Source: JACDET01 sp038253825 (lineage in GTDB: Bacteria; Patescibacteriota; Microgenomatia; Levybacterales; UBA12049). Taken from it: a stretch of DNA of 24,404 nt. Positions 7,760 through 15,455 of this stretch are shown piece after piece. Position numbers and translations under genes: made by a program. The DNA lies in contig JBBSGT010000018.1 in NCBI GenBank assembly GCA_038253825.1, positions 1-24,404 on the forward strand. The letters are read 5' to 3'. Each line of letters starts with the position of its first letter. Position 1 is the first letter of the stretch. The notes below the pieces were generated by a model. That model was given only the letters and a program-made list of their open reading frames with translations. It searched no databases and was not told the origin of the DNA.

Positions 7760-8440
7760 CTGTAACTTGCGTTTTCGTAAGATCTATCATATCACCCCAA
7801 TTGCAGAGTATGTCTTGTCATTTATTGTTCTACTGGAATAGCTATGATCAGGTATTCATACCGGCAAAGAACGGCAAAGCCAAAAAATATACCAATGATG
7901 ATATTTTCTTCTTCGCACCACTACATGCTTGAAGCTTCCAAGAAAACGTTTAGGCAAAGGGATTATCTGTTGGTGTGCCTGCCCTGGGACATTGATGTGA
8001 TAAATCCTCTTTCAAGGAGTGCCGCTATCGTTATTGCACCATACTGCTTTCCTGATCAACCACATCTATCCGTTGTATGGTTGCGACAACCAAATCTGCC
8101 TCATAGAGTAATCAAAAAAGAGAGAGAAAGAATCTGTCTTGCCTCTTTCTATAAAGCGTGCCCCCCTGTACTCTTGTCCCATCCGCAAGCTTAAACTCAA
8201 AAATGTCTGAACATGCTCTCCCTCCTGCGCTCAGCTTTACCTTGGTATCGTTTGCTAGATTTCACCCGTTAATTCGGATTAGAACCAGAAATCTTAAGAG
8301 GCAAGGTAAGTCTTCTTAGAGGATAAAAATGTATAAACTTAGTAATTGCTTCTGAGTATAAGTTTCTTTCATGTTACCTACACAAAAAGTATATCTTAAA
8401 ATACCTATTTCTATCACTCCCCGTAAACACAGCTCAAGTA
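7760..8440. other. long stretch with little recognisable content
   Basis: About 680 bp hold a small hairpin right after the membrane-protein gene (CTTGCG-TTTT-CGTAAG, 7766-7781) and one doubtful frame (7844-8194). I see no repeats, RNA gene or recognisable pseudogene in either strand. Confidence 0.4.
7844..8194 (+). CDS. doubtful hypothetical protein
   Basis: The ATG at 7844 opens 116 residues with no recognisable domain, no signal peptide and no membrane helix. The middle (LLVCLPWDIDVINPL, IVIAPYCFPDQPHL) could be coding, and the frame is long for an AT-rich gap. There is no Shine-Dalgarno, and no -10 box at leaderless distance. It may be a chance frame or a fast-evolving accessory gene. 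Confidence 0.25.
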   Translation: MIRYSYRQRTAKPKNIPMMIFSSSHHYMLEASKKTFRQRDYLLVCLPWDIDVINPLSRSAAIVIAPYCFPDQPHLSVVWLRQPNLPHRVIKKERERICLASFYKACPPVLLSHPQA

Positions 8441-8449
8441 TGATATACT
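8441..8449 (+). promoter_or_regulatory. extended -10 promoter of the VirD4-like gene
   Basis: TGATATACT is identical to the boxes before the genes at 5514 and 15456. The start of transcription would be near 8456, giving a leader of about 20 nt before the ATG at 8476. No convincing -35 is seen. Confidence 0.5.
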
Positions 8450-8475
8450 TTATGGGATAAAATCTGCCTAAAAGT

Positions 8476-11175
8476 ATGATCAATTTACATACACTTGAAG
8501 CAGGTACAATTTTATCTAAGGTTTTGGGATATATTGAATATCACAATGTATCTTCATATTTTATTATTCTTAATTATATTGCTGCACTTTTAATAGTTTT
8601 TGTTCTCATTTTCTTGATTCGTAAACTGTTATGTATAAAGAGGTTATTACAGCAAAAATCTATTTTCCTAGAACTTACTCCACCAGCTAAAACAGAGAAA
8701 ACAGCATATACCACCCAACAGTTATTTTCTGTGCTACACAATGTCGGTAGTCAAAGAACATTTATAGAAAAAATGATGGGAGAAAAAGCCCTGTTTTCAT
8801 TCGAGATAGTATCAACACGCGAACAAGGAATCAGATATATCATAAAAGCGACACCAGATAAAGCAACGACTATTGAGAGTACTATTGTTTCTTATCTCCC
8901 TTTTGTACGCGTCAAGCAAGTAGGTGATTATTTCACAGAAAAACACAGAGATAAGAAAACCAAAATCATTGAGTTTAAACTCAAAAGACATTTTGCCTTT
9001 CCCCTTGCCAAACAAAATGTACTCAATCAGCATGATCCTGTGGCATATATTACCGGCATGATGACAAAGTTACAACCGGGCGAGCTTATCTCATTCCAAA
9101 TTGTTGTATCACCAACCAAAGTGAGGGAGACTGACACACTGACGCAAAAAATATTAAACAATGAGGATGTCATACATCATTTGGGCAAGATACGAATTCC
9201 ATGGTATGTCCAACCATTCATGCTCCTTTTTAAAGTGCTGATTAAATGTGTGCAGATTATATCTCATGAAAGTATTTGGATTGTCCACGAACTGGCACAT
9301 GGAAGTAATAAATATGCGTCTCAGAATGATGAGATTCAACAACGACTAAGGGTTAGCAATACAAGACCCGCTAGGGTGTTAAGTGCTTTTGAGGAGGAAG
9401 TCGTTACTTCAGTCCATGAGAAGATTCAACAAGCACTTTTTGAAACATCAATTAGGGCAATTATTGTCCAAGAAAGTAAATCTGATCTAAATCAAAGAAT
9501 ACGAAGTGTTACCTCATCGCTTGCACCTTTTTCGGTTCCTAAATATCAGTCACTGGCATCAATGCATAACTTCCCGCCGTTTTTTATTGACAAAATGAGG
9601 ATGTTTATTTTTAGAAACAGACTGCTGTCATTATTTGATAATAAAAGTTCTTCGCTTCTCGCTGTTTCCGAGATTGCCGATCTCTACCATTTCCCATATA
9701 ACGAGACAACGAAAACGGAGAACATTGTCAAATCCCACTCGAAAGAATTACCTGCACCACTTTCATTGAAGAATAATCCGGATCTTGATGTGGTATTTGC
9801 CAAAAATATTTTCGGAGGAAGGACAACAATGATTGGTTTGACAAAAGATGAACGGCGACGGCATATGTACACAATCGGTGCAACAGGTACAGGAAAATCA
9901 ACCCTGATTTCATATATGATAAACCAAGATATTATGAACAATAAAGGTTTATCAGTCGTTGACCCTCATGGAGAACTCGCTGAAAGTATGCTTGCAAGTA
10001 TTCCTGAAAGTCGGAAAAATGACCTGATATATTTCAATCCTGATGATTTAAAGTATCCAATTGGCATAAATCTGATGGAGTTAACGCCAGGTCTTGATGA
10101 AGAAGATTCTCTGCGTGAAAAAGAATTTATCGCCGAAAGCGTCATCTCACTCTTTAGAAAAGTATTCTCAACAGCAATGTCTGGGAGTCCACATCGAATT
10201 GAATATATCTTACGAAACACCATCCATACTGCCTTTACCGTTGAGAACCCAACGCTATTTACCATCTTTGATCTATTAAACAATCCTGTCTTTCAACAAA
10301 AGGTTGTCAGTCAATTGAAAGATGAAAACTTAAAAAATTTCTGGAAATTTGAGTTTGGAAAAGCAGGAGACTTTCAAAGAGTGAAGATGGTGTCACCCGT
10401 TACTGCGCGAATTGGAAGGTTTCTTTTTTCTCCATCTGCAAAGCGAATCCTAGAGCAGCCAAAATCAACGATTAATTTTGATGAAATACTTGATGGTAAA
10501 ATACTTATTTGTAACTTAGCAAAAGGAAAACTCGGGGAAGACACCTCGCAAGTATTAGGAATAATGATTCTTAATAAAATTCAGCTTGCCGCTTTAAAAA
10601 GGGCCAGAATTCCCTCTGCAAAAAGAAAAGACTTTTATTTATATGTTGATGAATTTCAAAACTTTGCGACAAAGAGTTTTGTCGATATGTTATCCGAGTC
10701 GCGGAAATATAAATTGAATCTTATTATTGCTGAACAGTCAACTTCTCAACAAACTGATCGAAATTTAGTTCATATCATCCTTGCAAACGTCGGAACAGTT
10801 GTAACGTTTCGAAGTGCCAATCCTGAAGATGAAATGCTGATGCTTCCGCAATTTGCCCCCTACATAAATCCAGGTGAGATATATAATCTACCGGCCTATC
10901 ACTTTTATATAAAAATTTCTGCACTTCACCCCGAAGAACCGTTTTCAGGAGAAACCATACTTCTTACTCCAAACACAGATCCGAAGAAAATAACCACACT
11001 TATTCAAACATCCAGAAGAAATTATGCGAATGAGTATAAGAAACCGGTAGAACAGGAAGAAAAAATTGCGGTAAAAAAAGAGAAAAAGACTGCTAAAGAT
11101 TCTGGAAATAGCGATGAAAGAAAGCCGGGGACTAACGCATCCGGTGCTCTGCCTGAAGTCAAAAAAGGCAAATAA
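8476..11175 (+). CDS. VirD4/TraG-like type IV secretion/conjugation ATPase
   Basis: The 899-residue protein begins with a membrane helix (YFIILNYIAALLIVFVLIFL, about 28-48). A long middle region follows, then the P-loop IGATGTGKST (Lys474), the LSVVDPHGE motif just after it and Walker B LYVDEFQNF (Asp725, Glu726). The end is a charged, probably disordered Lys/Glu-rich tail. This is the coupling-protein/TraG architecture that pumps DNA or protein at the inner membrane. Related ATPases next to replication-relaxation genes are frequent in Patescibacteria and on mobile elements. No relaxase, pilus or other secretion genes are visible, so the partner machinery is elsewhere or absent. It is followed directly by a GC palindrome and the replication-relaxation gene. 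Confidence 0.88.
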   Translation: MINLHTLEAGTILSKVLGYIEYHNVSSYFIILNYIAALLIVFVLIFLIRKLLCIKRLLQQKSIFLELTPPAKTEKTAYTTQQLFSVLHNVGSQRTFIEKMMGEKALFSFEIVSTREQGIRYIIKATPDKATTIESTIVSYLPFVRVKQVGDYFTEKHRDKKTKIIEFKLKRHFAFPLAKQNVLNQHDPVAYITGMMTKLQPGELISFQIVVSPTKVRETDTLTQKILNNEDVIHHLGKIRIPWYVQPFMLLFKVLIKCVQIISHESIWIVHELAHGSNKYASQNDEIQQRLRVSNTRPARVLSAFEEEVVTSVHEKIQQALFETSIRAIIVQESKSDLNQRIRSVTSSLAPFSVPKYQSLASMHNFPPFFIDKMRMFIFRNRLLSLFDNKSSSLLAVSEIADLYHFPYNETTKTENIVKSHSKELPAPLSLKNNPDLDVVFAKNIFGGRTTMIGLTKDERRRHMYTIGATGTGKSTLISYMINQDIMNNKGLSVVDPHGELAESMLASIPESRKNDLIYFNPDDLKYPIGINLMELTPGLDEEDSLREKEFIAESVISLFRKVFSTAMSGSPHRIEYILRNTIHTAFTVENPTLFTIFDLLNNPVFQQKVVSQLKDENLKNFWKFEFGKAGDFQRVKMVSPVTARIGRFLFSPSAKRILEQPKSTINFDEILDGKILICNLAKGKLGEDTSQVLGIMILNKIQLAALKRARIPSAKRKDFYLYVDEFQNFATKSFVDMLSESRKYKLNLIIAEQSTSQQTDRNLVHIILANVGTVVTFRSANPEDEMLMLPQFAPYINPGEIYNLPAYHFYIKISALHPEEPFSGETILLTPNTDPKKITTLIQTSRRNYANEYKKPVEQEEKIAVKKEKKTAKDSGNSDERKPGTNASGALPEVKKGK

Positions 11176-11199
11176 ATTGTAGGCGCGCGCGCCTACAAT
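11176..11199. repeat. perfect 24-bp palindrome with a GCGCGCGC core (copy 1)
   Basis: The half-site ATTGTAGGCGCG is followed directly by its exact reverse complement with no loop. It starts at the VirD4-like stop codon region and precedes the replication-relaxation gene. The alternating CG core is striking in this AT-rich DNA. A sister copy lies at 12634-12659. Confidence 0.85.
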
Positions 11200-11312
11200 A
11201 ATTGGGTCATTTTAAGCCTATTTTAGAAAAAAACACTGCCTACTATATCTTATATATACATATAAGAGGAAGAAAATATAACATAAACACCTTATCAAAA
11301 ACTAACCTTATT

Positions 11313-12098
11313 ATGATAATTCCAGATACAACGAAAACACAAAAACATATCTTATACCTTTTATATAAATTCCGATTCCTTACTACCCACCACATACAAA
11401 AATTACTTAACCATAAAAATCCTAAACGCATTCAAATTTGGATGAAAGATTTAAAGAATAAAGGCTTTATTAATACTGTCGAGACCCCAAACTCTTTTAT
11501 TGATAATACTAAGCCTTTTATTTATCATCTGTCTACAAAAGCAAGGCATGTTCTTAAGAATAATGAAGATTGTACTTTATCAGTACTAACGAGAATTTAC
11601 AAAGAAAAAAAACGTACAGAAACCTTTATTTACCACTCCCTTGCTCTTGCTGATACATATCTTTTCTTCCTGCAACAAAAAGAAGAAAATGAAGAACTGC
11701 ATTTTTTTACTGAAAGCGAGTTAGTAGAATATGACTATTTTCCTGATCCTCTCCCCTGTGCATATATTGCAGTAACGACAGAGAATAGTACAAGAAGGTA
11801 TTTCCTTGAGTTATTTTATGATTATGCTCCTGCTCCCGCATATCGGAGTATGGTTATAAAATATTTAAAATATGCTAATAGTCGTAAATGGGAAGCAAAA
11901 GTAGCAGAGGAACCGCTCCCTTCAATTTTATTCATTTGTGCAACTGGTAGGAAAAAGAAGCATGTTACTTATTTTGCAAAAGCTCTTTTTGAAAAAGCAT
12001 ATGAAGAAAAAATAGCACTCTTTGTAACGACTAAGGAAAAGATTATTTATGGCAACGATAAAAATGTCTGGGAGAATGTGAGTATTACAGATGCATAG
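11313..12098 (+). CDS. replication-relaxation family protein (winged helix)
   Basis: From the ATG at 11313 the protein has 261 residues. Its N-terminal part (TQKHILYLLYKFRFLTTHHI, then LLNHKNPKRIQIWM and DLKNKGFI) is a winged-helix unit typical of the replication-relaxation family (PF13814). The rest is the usual alpha/beta region (FIYHSLALADTYLFF). Members are linked to plasmid replication and mobile elements and presumably bind DNA. The frame is open back to a TTG at 11202, but that extension looks non-conserved, so I prefer the ATG; no Shine-Dalgarno is visible at either. It lies downstream of the VirD4-like gene and convergent with a zinc-ribbon gene. Confidence 0.8.
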   Translation: MIIPDTTKTQKHILYLLYKFRFLTTHHIQKLLNHKNPKRIQIWMKDLKNKGFINTVETPNSFIDNTKPFIYHLSTKARHVLKNNEDCTLSVLTRIYKEKKRTETFIYHSLALADTYLFFLQQKEENEELHFFTESELVEYDYFPDPLPCAYIAVTTENSTRRYFLELFYDYAPAPAYRSMVIKYLKYANSRKWEAKVAEEPLPSILFICATGRKKKHVTYFAKALFEKAYEEKIALFVTTKEKIIYGNDKNVWENVSITDA

Positions 12099-12119
12099 TA
12101 ATCTTGTGCTATAGTAGCG

Positions 12120-12160
12120 TGGGATAGTGGGGCATACGATTAATGCCCCACTTGTTCCCA
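12120..12160. terminator. strong bidirectional terminator between convergent genes
   Basis: AGTGGGGCAT (12126-12135) pairs perfectly with ATGCCCCACT (12143-12152) around a 7-nt loop, and an outer TGGGA/TCCCA pair (12120-12124, 12156-12160) extends it. It sits between the stops of two convergent genes and should serve both, although T runs are short. Confidence 0.7.
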
Positions 12161-12166
12161 TTATCC

Positions 12167-12595
12167 CTAACTGCCATGGATATCATCATAGATTTTTTCT
12201 ATAATATTATCCATCATGATTGCTTGCCCTGTCGCACATCTGCCCCACCAGAAACCAAATTCATTCTCAAGGATCGGCTGGCCCTCAATCAGTAGCTTTT
12301 TACTAAACCATGGAGAAATCAACCACCACTCATAAATTTCCTGTGGTAATTGATTGTTCTCAAAACATGCCTCACATTCTCCCGTTTCACTATCACGAAC
12401 ACTAAATGCTTCTTTACAGTATATACAAACACTCGGAGAAATAAGCCTTCCATCAAATGGCCGGTACAGATTCACAATATCATCTACTGAAAACATTTGT
12501 TTTTTAAAAGCCTCCTCAACCAATGAAGACTGGCATGCATAAATCTCTCTTGCAACAAATTTTTCTAATGCATCTTCTTTTTCTCTTATTGTCAT
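12167..12595 (-). CDS. small zinc-ribbon protein of unknown function
   Basis: The 142-residue protein starts MTIREKEDALEKF. Its centre holds two Cys pairs (VCIYCKEAF and ECEACFE), 13-14 residues apart, in a likely zinc ribbon. It ends with a Trp-rich part (YEWWLISPWF, FGFWWGRC). The family is not recognised; a DNA- or protein-binding adaptor would fit. The start is fixed by a strong Shine-Dalgarno (AAAGGAGGTGAT) upstream of the ATG at 12595; the in-frame GTG at 12604 lies inside that site. The gene is convergent with the replication-relaxation gene and is preceded by a GC palindrome that resembles the one upstream of that gene. Confidence 0.7.
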   Translation of the reverse strand: MTIREKEDALEKFVAREIYACQSSLVEEAFKKQMFSVDDIVNLYRPFDGRLISPSVCIYCKEAFSVRDSETGECEACFENNQLPQEIYEWWLISPWFSKKLLIEGQPILENEFGFWWGRCATGQAIMMDNIIEKIYDDIHGS

Positions 12596-12633
12596 AGAAA
12601 TCACCTCCTTTCATTTGCGGGCTCATAATTGAA

Positions 12634-12659
12634 ATAGTTGGGCGCGCGCGCCCAACTAT
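12634..12659. repeat. perfect 26-bp palindrome with a GCGCGCGC core (copy 2)
   Basis: The half-site ATAGTTGGGCGCG is followed directly by its exact reverse complement. It shares the GGCGCGCGCGCC core with the 24-bp palindrome at 11176 but has different flanks. It lies 38 bp upstream of the zinc-ribbon ATG. The two copies thus precede the two convergent genes between them. Confidence 0.85.
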
Positions 12660-12686
12660 ATGACGCCAGTCCTAGCGGGAAGTGAA

Positions 12687-12757
12687 TGGTCAAGGGCGCC
12701 GCAGCGTTAGCGGCGGCGTGTATTTACCCTTGACCAGAGAAACCGAAGAGGTTTCTC
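12687..12757. promoter_or_regulatory. two tandem stem-loops, possible structured RNA or leader
   Basis: The first stem, TGGTCAAGGG (12687-12696) with CCCTTGACCA (12727-12736), is perfect and encloses an inner hairpin CGCCGC/GCGGCG (12697-12702, 12710-12715). The second, GAGAAACC (12737-12744) with GGTTTCTC (12750-12757), follows without a gap and has a 5-nt loop. The pairing works on both strands. On the minus strand it would lie in the leader of the zinc-ribbon mRNA or the tail of the sigma mRNA. I do not recognise a known RNA family. Confidence 0.6.
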
Positions 12758-13022
12758 AGAGGAGGATTGCCAGCACCAAAAAACAGTTCTGCTGGACAAA
12801 GCTTGTCAAAAGAAATCTGGAATATACTTTATATATACTCAGAAAAACTGAAGTGGGTTTTGTCGGATACTGCTTATTTTCCAGGGGAGGTGAAGAAACG
12901 TTTTATTATTATGTTTACGTATGTTCAAATCCAGTAAGGTCGGAAGAATCAGTGCGCATTTCCCGCCGCTTTGTTCCCCTAGTTCGTCTTTTCATACATA
13001 CAAGCTTTCTGCTAGGAAAATT

Positions 13023-14051
13023 CTACCTGTTTGTTTCTGAGACTCTCGCCTTCATTGATGACACGCTGTTCAGCAGAATTTTAGAAACCTGCGGTTGACC
13101 CAAACCCACCTTCTTTGCAATTTGCGCTTGGGTTAACTCACCAAAATAATATAACGTTACTATTTCCCTCTCTTCTGGAGTTAGCATTTGGAGAAGTGAC
13201 CTCAACAAAGCAGTATCTGTCACCTTGTCTGCATGATCAATTTGTCTAGGATCATTTATTGTGATTTCTTCACTGTCAAATGATAGGGGGATCTGTATTC
13301 GCGGATCATGCAAGGCCGCATCCACTTCATCGGGTTTTACTCCTAATGCTTCTGCTATTTGCTCAGTAGTAGGATCTCGGCCAGTGCGGTTGGATAAGTC
13401 CGCGCGAATACGAAAAGCTGCAACCCTAACGTCATAAAGGGGCCGAGGCGTTCTAACTGCTTGATATTTATCCCTCAACCCATGTAATATTTCACCGTGG
13501 ACATGCTTACTCACTAAACTTGCTAATGTTCCTTTCATGGGGTCAAATTTTCTTACAGCGTTTGCCAATCCAGCACTTGCATATCCTAATATTTCCTCCT
13601 CATCTAATCCTTTACCAAAATACTTTGCTGCAACGCGATATGCACAGGGCTGAATAGATAATATTAAACCCTCTTCTGCCCGTACAGCGCTTCTCTCACC
13701 CATTCTTACTTTAGCCTTGAGTTCACGTCTCTGCTCATCAGTCACTTCGCCTTCCAAGAGGGACAGGGCATTTTCTACCTGTGCTCTTGCTTGATCTCTT
13801 TGCTCTGCTAACCGAATTAGTGCAGGAGAGGTTTCCGGTCTTTTTTCTCGTCTCTGTTCACTCCCTGGTTTTTCATCAGTTAAAGCGCTGCTTTGGCCAA
13901 CTGGCTGAAGGGGTACAGAGGTTTCAGCATTTGGCACATTTAATGGATTAGTTGTTGCATACAAATCCGCTTTATTCCTATATTCAGTTACTGAATCAGG
14001 GCGAAATAACCATGGCCTCCCCTGATTATATTTTTCGGGTCTTTCCGACAT
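13023..14051 (-). CDS. sigma-70 family factor, group 3-like, with a long N-terminal extension
   Basis: The 342-residue protein ends in a standard sigma core. Region 2 spans about 129-200 (AAKYFGKGLDEEEILGYAS, AVRKFDPMKGTLAS), region 3 about 203-250 (GRDPTTEQIAEALGV), and region 4 about 282-338 with HTH TQAQIAKKVGLGQPQVSKIL. The layout is that of SigB/SigF/FliA-type factors lacking region 1. The first ~125 residues are charged and low-complexity, then helical (LAEQRDQARAQVENAL), unusual for this group. Start: ATG 14051 with AAGGAG ten bases upstream. A good promoter lies at 14099-14127. GC-richer codons and Arg/Glu/Ala-rich sequence set it apart from its neighbours. It may direct an accessory or stress regulon; no anti-sigma factor is recognisable next to it. 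Confidence 0.88.
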   Translation of the reverse strand: MSERPEKYNQGRPWLFRPDSVTEYRNKADLYATTNPLNVPNAETSVPLQPVGQSSALTDEKPGSEQRREKRPETSPALIRLAEQRDQARAQVENALSLLEGEVTDEQRRELKAKVRMGERSAVRAEEGLILSIQPCAYRVAAKYFGKGLDEEEILGYASAGLANAVRKFDPMKGTLASLVSKHVHGEILHGLRDKYQAVRTPRPLYDVRVAAFRIRADLSNRTGRDPTTEQIAEALGVKPDEVDAALHDPRIQIPLSFDSEEITINDPRQIDHADKVTDTALLRSLLQMLTPEEREIVTLYYFGELTQAQIAKKVGLGQPQVSKILLNSVSSMKARVSETNR

Positions 14052-14098
14052 AGTTTATTTTCTCCTTAAAAATGCAGCTTTACAGCCTTAAGGGAATG

Positions 14099-14127
14099 AT
14101 TATACAATAATTTTTTTTGATCACCAA
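14099..14127 (-). promoter_or_regulatory. promoter of the sigma factor gene
   Basis: On the minus strand TTGGTG (14127-14122), a 17-nt spacer containing eight A and TATAAT (14104-14099) precede the gene by about 47 bp. This mRNA has a real leader with a Shine-Dalgarno, unlike the leaderless genes of the window. Confidence 0.7.
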
Positions 14128-14400
14128 ATTGTGTATGAGATGAGGACATCGGTAACACTTTGGATGCGAGGTATTTATCAATATACACTAGCGGGGGGTT
14201 AATCGACCATAGGTTTGTCATGTCCTTACAATGATTAAACGGAATATGCTCCCATTTTTAGATCATTTTTTCTTATTTTCACACACTTGGAAGAATCGCT
14301 TTTTAAAAAGAAAGGAGTGGAGTAACCTACACCTTTCTCAACTGATGGTTTGCTTTTACCTCAGCTAACTTGTAGGAACTGAAGGAAAAGGGTTGCAAAA
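14128..14400. other. non-coding spacer between the sigma gene and the decayed toxin module
   Basis: Apart from a minus-strand terminator candidate at 14305-14337 I see no gene, repeat or RNA here. All frames are broken by frequent stops. Confidence 0.4.
14305..14337 (-). terminator. intrinsic terminator on the minus strand
   Basis: Read on the minus strand, GAAAGGTGTAGG pairs with CCACTCCTTTC around a short loop, with one mismatch, and TTTTT follows. It would end a transcript coming from the decayed toxin module whose coding part stops at 14519. Confidence 0.5.
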
Positions 14401-14535
14401 ATGAATTCAGAAATTAACCTTTTTATCAAGTTGGAAGACCAAAGTCTCTCTCTACTGATAGTATCGATTGCACAAATTGGGAAAAAATGCCATCAAAACA
14501 CTCCTTTCGCACGTATAGTTATGCAAATGGATTAA
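14401..14535 (+). CDS. possible small hypothetical protein, 44 residues
   Basis: The ATG at 14401 opens 44 residues (MNSEINLFIKLEDQ.. to ..ARIVMQMD) and is preceded by purine-rich AAGGAAAAGGG, a possible but distant ribosome site. It overlaps the 3' end of the decayed PIN gene on the other strand by 17 bp. No family is recognised; it may be chance. Confidence 0.2.
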   Translation: MNSEINLFIKLEDQSLSLLIVSIAQIGKKCHQNTPFARIVMQMD

Positions 14536-14932
14536 TAACTCTGACTTTTCCATAGTGAGCACCAGCATGCAGATCATCACTATAAAAAATAGAGCAGTTT
14601 AGATCAATTGCGGCTTGAACTATCAAGACCGCACATAAGCTCAGTGCGTACCGCGCGTCCGTTGCAAGCGCTCTGAGATAAAATACAGAATCTGGTTTAT
14701 GATCAAGGAATGGAACCATGAGTTCACGCATAATAGTGCGAAAATTTCCTACTTTTAGTGGTGTTCGTGATTATCTGCGTACGACATTACAGAATTCTTC
14801 GATAACCTGGGTACTAATACGACCTTCCTGGGATGTGATAAGCTCGATTAATAACGTACGTGCCTTTTGAGATTTCTGCCCCTCTGATTGATCGTGCGCA
14901 TAAATAAATATGGTGGTACCAATAAAAACCAT
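14519..14932 (-). pseudogene. decayed PIN-domain toxin (VapC-like)
   Basis: A continuous frame of 137 codons from the ATG at 14932 to the stop at 14519 reads as a PIN-domain ribonuclease: FIGTTIFIYAHD, ISTQVIEEFCNVVRR, then LSLCAVLIVQAAIDL, IFYSDDLHAG and VRVINPF. It is interrupted by one TAA at 14773-14771. The first catalytic motif, normally DTN, is GTT, so the first metal-binding Asp is gone; the late SDDL acidic motif remains. The stop and the active-site loss together mean it is not a working toxin. Its antitoxin remnant ends 5 bp upstream, the normal spacing of a vapBC operon. A shorter protein could start at 14731 but would lack the first half of the domain. Confidence 0.8.
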
Positions 14933-14937
14933 AAGAT

Positions 14938-15166
14938 TTACCGCTCATTCATTTGTTCACGAGACAGTTTCCCTCCAAACTGAAGATAGCTGGTTTGCTT
15001 TCACAAAGCACTCAGTCTCTTTGAGGCATCCTCATTATTTACTGAGAGGTGGAATATCATCAAGCCACTCACTAGACAGTTCGTTGAGTGTATGATGCCT
15101 TTGTGTAGCACCTTTACGAGCTTGCTCGATTGCTTCTTCTTGTGCAGAGAATATGATATTTTTCAT
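14938..15166 (-). pseudogene. decayed antitoxin of the PIN module
   Basis: From the ATG at 15166 the frame begins like short VapB-type antitoxins (MKNIIFSAQEEAIEQARKG, TLNELSSEWLDDI) and stops at 15035 after 43 residues. The natural C-terminus reappears in another frame: NNEDASKRLSAL, a TGA, then LQFGGKLSREQMNER ending at 14938. So there is one frameshift near 15040, not in a homopolymer, and one in-frame stop. The lost part is the region that neutralises the toxin in related systems. Antitoxin and toxin have decayed together. Confidence 0.7.
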
Positions 15167-15301
15167 AAATACAATGTCACAATATTGCGTACACATGTCA
15201 GGCAAAATTATACGAAAAGATGTCCCAGCTTTTTATTTTCTTTAAAAATTTCCGAAAAATCCAGGCTTTCCAGCAATGAATGAACATTTGTATTACTCCG
15301 T

Positions 15302-15334
15302 CTGTACTTTGTTAGAACTTCTGATAGACATCAG
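15302..15334 (+). repeat. degenerate copy of the promoter region found at 15421
   Basis: About 33 bp (TGTACTTTGTTAGAACTTCT, then GATAGACATCAG) match the promoter block at 15422-15453 at most positions, but the -10 has become GATAGAC instead of GATATAC. Together with the two copies of the 50-bp repeat it looks like the remnant of a tandem duplication. Confidence 0.6.
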
Positions 15335-15352
15335 TTACTATGCAAATATACC

Positions 15353-15403
15353 AGTTCCAGGGTTATGCACCCCTCGGGGCATTACGACCAAGGCTCTCTA
15401 GCT
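15353..15403 (+). repeat. 50-bp direct repeat, copy 1
   Basis: The block begins AGTTCCAGGGTTATGCACCC, continues with CGGGGCATTACGA and ends AAGGCTCTCTAGCT. It is about 85-90% identical to 15745-15793, with two extra bases. Inside it GGGT/ACCC and CCCC/GGGG can form competing hairpins. In this copy TTTTTT follows the block. Confidence 0.75.
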
Positions 15404-15440
15404 TTTTTAGGGTATACTCAGTGTACTTTGTCAGAATTTT

Positions 15441-15449
15441 TGATATACT
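15441..15449 (+). promoter_or_regulatory. extended -10 promoter with leaderless spacing
   Basis: TGATATACT ends 6 nt before the ATG at 15456. The -35 region (GTGTAC) is poor, so the extended -10 must carry the activity. The mRNA should start at or next to the ATG. Confidence 0.6.
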
Positions 15450-15455
15450 TCAGAC

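Larger units (their letters stand above)
12596..13022. other. structured intergenic region upstream of the zinc-ribbon gene
   Basis: Between the sigma factor stop (13023) and the zinc-ribbon start this region holds the Shine-Dalgarno, a 26-bp palindrome and two tandem stem-loops. A plus frame (12682-13098) crosses it and enters the sigma gene on the other strand; I do not accept it as a gene. From about 12760 to 13022 I see nothing definite. Confidence 0.5.

Noticed and set aside
11176..12659. CRISPR or integron-type array
   Set aside because: Only two palindromes occur, with different flanks and genes between them; there are no regularly spaced repeats anywhere in the window.
12687..12757. 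RNase P, SRP or tmRNA gene
   Set aside because: None of the conserved sequence blocks of these RNAs is present; only the stem pairing is strong.
12682..13098. 138-residue plus frame across the stem-loop region
   Set aside because: Its first part is made of the two stem-loops and its last 75 bases overlap the sigma factor gene on the other strand. No family, start signal or natural composition supports it.
15353..15403. tRNA gene or T-box in the 50-bp repeat
   Set aside because: It can form short hairpins but no cloverleaf, anticodon arm or T-box sequence is visible on either strand.
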